The notes beneath the pieces were generated by a model that was given only the letters and a program-made list of their open reading frames with translations, was not told the origin of the DNA and ran no database searches. This document shows, piece after piece, positions 63,949-64,000 of a DNA stretch of 64,000 bases. The translations under genes were made by a program, and so were the position numbers. The stretch is from Novosphingobium sp. 18050 (GTDB lineage: Bacteria > Pseudomonadota > Alphaproteobacteria > Sphingomonadales > Sphingomonadaceae): positions 56,412 to 120,411 of the forward strand of contig NZ_CACSJO010000018.1 of NCBI RefSeq assembly GCF_902706195.1, given 5' to 3'. Every line of letters begins with the position of its first letter. The stretch's first letter is position 1.

Positions 63949-64000
63949 GGGGATGTCCGTCGCATGGGGGGATTGGGGGCAGACTAGAGCGATGCGCGGG

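Overview
The window is a high-GC chromosomal segment of an alphaproteobacterium, most likely a sphingomonad of the Novosphingobium/Sphingobium type. The pointers are the gene content (two TonB-dependent receptors, RlpA, LOG, UvrA, a TCA operon ordered mdh-sucD-sucA-sucB-lpd, PutA with a divergent Lrp regulator), frequent 4-bp ATGA/GTGA gene overlaps, and dispersed GGCTTCGACAAGCTCAG-type palindromes that are common in this group. The genus is an inference. I found no rRNA, tRNA, insertion sequence, phage, CRISPR array or origin; nearly all the sequence is ordinary dense coding DNA.

Layout. 1-1082: 5' part of putA (cut by the window edge) with a divergent Lrp-type regulator. 1735-10394: a catabolic block with an SDR, a four-gene molybdenum-hydroxylase (CoxL/S/M/G-like) operon, an SMP-30 lactonase, a second SDR, a SnoaL/NTF2-like protein and an EthD-like protein. 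10468-13434: a membrane protein with TelA, then FdhD. 13840-17577: all four subunits of acetyl-CoA carboxylase in the order accD-accB-accC-accA. 17796-24299: a five-gene export/redox cluster (diheme DUF1592/DUF1588-type protein, Tat-exported DUF1552 protein, ankyrin protein, cytochrome c', cytochrome b561). 24316-35974: a purine-scavenging locus. 36075-39050: uvrA. 39206-43077: small secreted proteins, a UbiB-type kinase, RlpA, an Rrf2-type regulator and a small ORF. 43186-48000: vitamin B12 uptake (btuB-btuF-btuC-btuD) behind a cobalamin riboswitch. 48195-49930: SleB-type hydrolase and a small conserved protein. 50363-58140: TCA-cycle operon. 58269-63948: a DUF4403 lipoprotein, two small exported proteins, a quinone oxidoreductase and an M49-like metallopeptidase.

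The most interesting unit is the purine locus. On the minus strand it runs: secreted NUP-family protein, secreted adenosine deaminase, TonB receptor with an EF-hand-like loop, second secreted NUP-family protein, 8-oxoguanine-deaminase-like amidohydrolase, NCS2 purine permease. A divergent LysR regulator, a purine-type phosphoribosyltransferase and a LOG phosphoribohydrolase follow on the plus strand. Together they could take extracellular purine nucleosides across the outer membrane, deaminate and cleave them in the periplasm, import the bases and salvage or degrade them. Both NUP proteins have signal peptides and no membrane segments, so I read them as periplasmic nucleoside-cleaving enzymes rather than permeases.

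The second cluster worth attention is the DUF1592/DUF1552/ankyrin/cytochrome group, a probable periplasmic oxidation system with its own electron-transfer partners and no function known to me. One of its genes has been extended at its 3' end by an in-frame dispersed palindromic repeat.
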